Part shown: in pieces, positions 5,105 through 7,651 of the stretch
Position numbering within the stretch: position 1 is the stretch's first letter
Layout: each line of letters starts with the position of its first letter
Source: JANPJV01 sp031425695
GTDB lineage: Bacteria > Pseudomonadota > Gammaproteobacteria > Xanthomonadales > SZUA-5
Assembly (NCBI GenBank): GCA_031425695.1
Contig: JANPJV010000078.1
Span: 1 to 7,651, forward strand
DNA: 7,651 nucleotides
Reading direction: 5' to 3'
The notes under the pieces: model-generated
Told to the model about the DNA's origin: nothing
Databases searched by the model: none
What the model saw: only the letters and a program-made list of their open reading frames with translations
Translations under genes and position numbers: made by a program

Positions 5105-7531
5105 ATGTCATTTCAAGCAAAGCGATGCGCGCTCGCGAGCGCTCTCATGTTGGCGCTCGGTGCGCCGTCGGTGCACGCGCAGAATGCCGCTGCCGAAGCC
5201 GCAGACGAGGCCGCGGAAAGCAAGACCCAGCTCGACACCATCACGGTCACGGCGCAGAGCCGCACCCAGGAACTCCAGCAGGTGCCGATCGCGCTGACCG
5301 TGGTCACCGACGAGCAGGTGGAGAAGCTGACGGCGACCGATCTTTCGGAGGTCGCCGCGTTCGTCCCCGGCCTGGTAGTCGACGCCTTTGACAAGACCCA
5401 GCCAGCGTTCACCCTGCGCGGGATCAGCACGGAAGGCTTCAGCATGGGCATCGATCGCGCGGTCGGCATCTATGTCAACGGCATCTACCAGACCAACGGC
5501 GGCGGCGCGCTCCTCGCGTTTAACGATCTCGCGCGCATCGAAGTGCTGAAGGGGCCGCAGGGAACCTTGTTCGGCCGCAACACCGCCGCTGGCGCAATTG
5601 CGATCGTGACCAACGAGCCGGGTCCGGACGTCGAAGCGAATGCGCGCGTGCGCGTCGGCAACTACGGTCAGCGCTATGCCGATGCGCTGCTCAATGTGCC
5701 GGTCGGTGAAGAGTTTGCGTTCCGCGCGAGCGTGCTCAGCAATCGCAGCGATGGTTGGCTCGATGACGAAGCGACCGGCCGCAGCTATGCGCTGGATCGC
5801 CAGGCCGGCGCGCGCCTGGCCTTCGGGGGCAACCTCGCCGAGAACTGGAAGATGTTGCTGACCTTCGACCACGAGAGCATCAAGGAACCGCAGCGCCTGC
5901 AGATTGGCGTGTTGCCGCAATTCAGCAATTCCACCTTGCGCGCGCCGTTTCCGCCGCAGCGCCCGACCTTCCGCGATCCGCGCGACGTGGCGGTGTTCCA
6001 GGATGTCGCGGGCGGCCGCCAGACCAAGGACTATGACGCCGGTACGCTCGCGTTTACCGGCGATTTCGGCTGGGGCACGTTCACGTCGACGTCGGCCTTC
6101 AGCGAATCCGACCTCGCGCACTTCGAAGACCAGGACGGCACCAACAACCCCTTCCTGCGCCTCGACAGTGGCGTGACCCAGAGCGGTCGCACCTGGTACC
6201 AGGAGTTCAAGCTGGCAGGCGCAAATGAGCTGGTCGACTGGGTCGCCGGAACCAGTTTCTACGAGGAACGCGGCAACCAGTCGAACATCGTCAACAGCTC
6301 GACCAACGCGCTCGACACCCTGCTGTTCAACCAGGGCATCCGGCAACCGTGCGGCGGTCCATTGAGCTGCATCGACAGCAGCCTGCGGGCCTCCGGGCTG
6401 GTACAGCGCTTCGTCGGCATTCCCTACAACGAGCAGATCGACAACACCATGACGTCCGAGTCGTTTGCGGTCTTCGCGGACGTGATCTGGCACCTGGGCG
6501 ACCGCTTCAACCTCACCACCGGCATCCGCTACACGCAGGATGAAAAGCGTTTCAGCTGGTTCAACCAGCCGCGCAACGCGCCGGGCATCGATCGCGTGCT
6601 CGCCGACCTCGCCCCCTTTGGCGTGCTCGCCTCGATCCCGCCGCAGCTGTTGTTCTTCCTGCGCAATAACGTCGTGTTTCCGAACGCCGCTGGCGTGCGC
6701 GTCTCCCGCGAAGGCAGCTGGGACGACGTCAGCCCGCGCTTGGTGCTCGATTACCAGTTCAGTGACGACACCATGGCTTTCGTCTCGGCCAGCAAGGGCT
6801 ACAAAGCGGGTGGCAACGACGGCGTCCAGATCGGTTCCGAGTACGCACCGGAAGAAGTGCGCAACTACGAGCTCGGCATCAAGAATCGCTTCCCCGAGCT
6901 GCGCATGATGCTCAACGCCTCGGTCTACCATTACGAGTATTCCGATCGCCAATCGCTGATGCTGGTGCCCGCCACCAACCCGGCCGGCATCCCGCAGTAC
7001 CTGGTGCAGAGCACCGACCAGGGCGCCGACGGCGTCGATGTCGAATGGCTGTGGAAGGCGACCGACGAGCTGACCGTCAACGCGAGCGCCGCGTACATTG
7101 ATTCGACCTATAGCTCCGGTGCGCGCACGGCGAGCGGCATCGACCTGTCTGGCCAGCCGACCGGCGAGCCGGAATGGTCGTTCGTCGCTGGCGCCGCCTA
7201 TGCCTGGGAGCTGGCATCCGGTGGGCAGCTGGAGCTCAGCGCCCAGTACGCCTTCCGTGGCGAGGCCCGCTGCAACGCTGACTCGCTGTTCCAGGGCAGT
7301 TGCGGCGCGTACACCGGCTTCGAGGTCGGCGCAGAGCAGAACGTCACCAACGCACGCCTGGCCTGGACCTCGGCCGACTACCATTGGGGCGCCGCGCTGT
7401 TCGTCACCAATCTCTTCGACGAGCAGTACGTGCGCAGCATCGGCGGCCAGGGCCTCTCCGTGCTCGGCACCCCGATCGGCACCATCACCCCGCCGCGCTT
7501 CTGGGGCGTCGAGGGCAGCTATCGGTTCTGA
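5105..7531 (+). CDS. TonB-dependent outer-membrane receptor
   Basis: An 808-residue outer-membrane transporter powered by TonB-ExbB-ExbD. A signal peptide covers 1-25, with likely cleavage after VHA and before QN, followed by an Ala/Glu-rich linker. The TonB box DTITVTA is at 44-50. The plug domain (about 52-172) shows VPIALTVVT, LRGIST, VGIYVNGIY and the diagnostic IEVLKGPQGTLFGRNTAAGAI (145-165). The 22-strand barrel follows, with TonB-receptor landmarks such as SASKGYKAGG (561-570), YELGIKNRF (588-596) and NLFDEQYV (769-776), and ends in a C-terminal aromatic residue (SYRF). The length is normal and no frameshift is seen. Cysteines occur as close pairs (C416/C422 and C723/C733), probably disulphides in surface loops. 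The substrate cannot be told: there is no adjacent siderophore, sugar-utilisation or anti-sigma gene and no N-terminal signalling extension. It appears monocistronic. Confidence 0.95.
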   Translation: MSFQAKRCALASALMLALGAPSVHAQNAAAEAADEAAESKTQLDTITVTAQSRTQELQQVPIALTVVTDEQVEKLTATDLSEVAAFVPGLVVDAFDKTQPAFTLRGISTEGFSMGIDRAVGIYVNGIYQTNGGGALLAFNDLARIEVLKGPQGTLFGRNTAAGAIAIVTNEPGPDVEANARVRVGNYGQRYADALLNVPVGEEFAFRASVLSNRSDGWLDDEATGRSYALDRQAGARLAFGGNLAENWKMLLTFDHESIKEPQRLQIGVLPQFSNSTLRAPFPPQRPTFRDPRDVAVFQDVAGGRQTKDYDAGTLAFTGDFGWGTFTSTSAFSESDLAHFEDQDGTNNPFLRLDSGVTQSGRTWYQEFKLAGANELVDWVAGTSFYEERGNQSNIVNSSTNALDTLLFNQGIRQPCGGPLSCIDSSLRASGLVQRFVGIPYNEQIDNTMTSESFAVFADVIWHLGDRFNLTTGIRYTQDEKRFSWFNQPRNAPGIDRVLADLAPFGVLASIPPQLLFFLRNNVVFPNAAGVRVSREGSWDDVSPRLVLDYQFSDDTMAFVSASKGYKAGGNDGVQIGSEYAPEEVRNYELGIKNRFPELRMMLNASVYHYEYSDRQSLMLVPATNPAGIPQYLVQSTDQGADGVDVEWLWKATDELTVNASAAYIDSTYSSGARTASGIDLSGQPTGEPEWSFVAGAAYAWELASGGQLELSAQYAFRGEARCNADSLFQGSCGAYTGFEVGAEQNVTNARLAWTSADYHWGAALFVTNLFDEQYVRSIGGQGLSVLGTPIGTITPPRFWGVEGSYRF

Positions 7532-7540
7532 TAGCCGAGA

Positions 7541-7651
7541 GAGGGCGGCGCTCCTGCGCCGCCGCCGTTGGCATGGTGCAAATGGGAGGGCGGCGCTCCC
7601 GCGCCGCCGCTGTTTGCATAGCGTGGCAAGCATCAAAAGCGGCGGCGCGGG
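7541..7651. repeat. Cluster of GC-rich palindromic repeats, cut by the window edge
   Basis: A 34-bp unit at 7541-7574 recurs at 7586-7619 with three differences, one of them in the hairpin loop (TCCT versus TCCC), so both 8-bp stems are intact. Bases 7638-7651 are the exact reverse complement of 7598-7611, i.e. the start of a third copy in inverted orientation that continues outside the window. The two complete copies are direct repeats at a 45-bp offset; the second and third would form a larger inverted repeat. This looks like a second REP-type family, unrelated in sequence to the one at 123-253. Confidence 0.7.
7544..7563 (+). terminator. GC-rich hairpin after the receptor gene, possible terminator
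   Basis: GGCGGCGC-TCCT-GCGCCGCC forms an 8-bp all-G/C stem with a 4-nt loop, 12 bases after the stop codon. It lacks a T-run, so termination would be weak or would need another factor. It is also a copy of the repeat in the next entry. Confidence 0.35.

Noticed and set aside
5108..7636. Minus-strand ORF of 842 codons
   Set aside because: It lies antisense over the whole receptor gene. The plus frame has a signal peptide, TonB box, plug and barrel motifs; the minus frame is an Arg/Ala/Glu/His-rich composition artefact of GC-rich codons.

Overview
The window is GC-rich, densely coding bacterial chromosomal DNA. The organism is probably a Gammaproteobacterium, with the Xanthomonadales/Lysobacterales as the best guess. 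The guess rests on GC-rich coding, abundant palindromic intergenic repeats, c-di-GMP enzymes with sensor domains, and a TonB-dependent receptor with a PIALTVVT-type plug. No rRNA or other marker gene is present to prove it.

Layout from left to right: (1) the last 33 codons of an S-formylglutathione hydrolase gene (2-103, +), followed by a hairpin/T-run terminator and three copies of a REP-like palindromic repeat (123-253). (2) A promoter-like, dyad-containing stretch (346-364) in front of a two-gene c-di-GMP operon: an FHA-GGDEF diguanylate cyclase (399-1274, +) and a GAF-HD-GYP phosphodiesterase (1267-2910, +), whose frames overlap by 8 nt. (3) A 234-bp convergent gap (2911-3144). (4) On the minus strand, an MscS-type channel fused to a C-terminal cyclic-nucleotide-binding domain (3145-4659). 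(5) A 445-bp divergent intergenic region (4660-5104) with two kinds of degenerate tandem repeat, a sigma70-like promoter and an operator-like dyad. (6) A complete TonB-dependent outer-membrane receptor (5105-7531, +). (7) A GC-rich hairpin repeat cluster running off the right edge.

Functionally the centre is a second-messenger neighbourhood. One operon encodes both a predicted c-di-GMP synthase, gated by a phosphopeptide-type (FHA) domain, and a predicted c-di-GMP hydrolase, gated by a GAF domain. The convergent neighbour is a channel predicted to bind cAMP or another cyclic nucleotide. The flanking fghA remnant (formaldehyde detoxification) and the receptor (nutrient or metal-chelate uptake) have no evident functional tie to it. 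No phage, transposase, CRISPR array, tRNA or rRNA was seen. The features most worth follow-up are the coupled synthase/hydrolase pair, the roughly 100-residue insertion inside the HD-GYP catalytic domain, the channel-CNB fusion and the two dyads at promoters.
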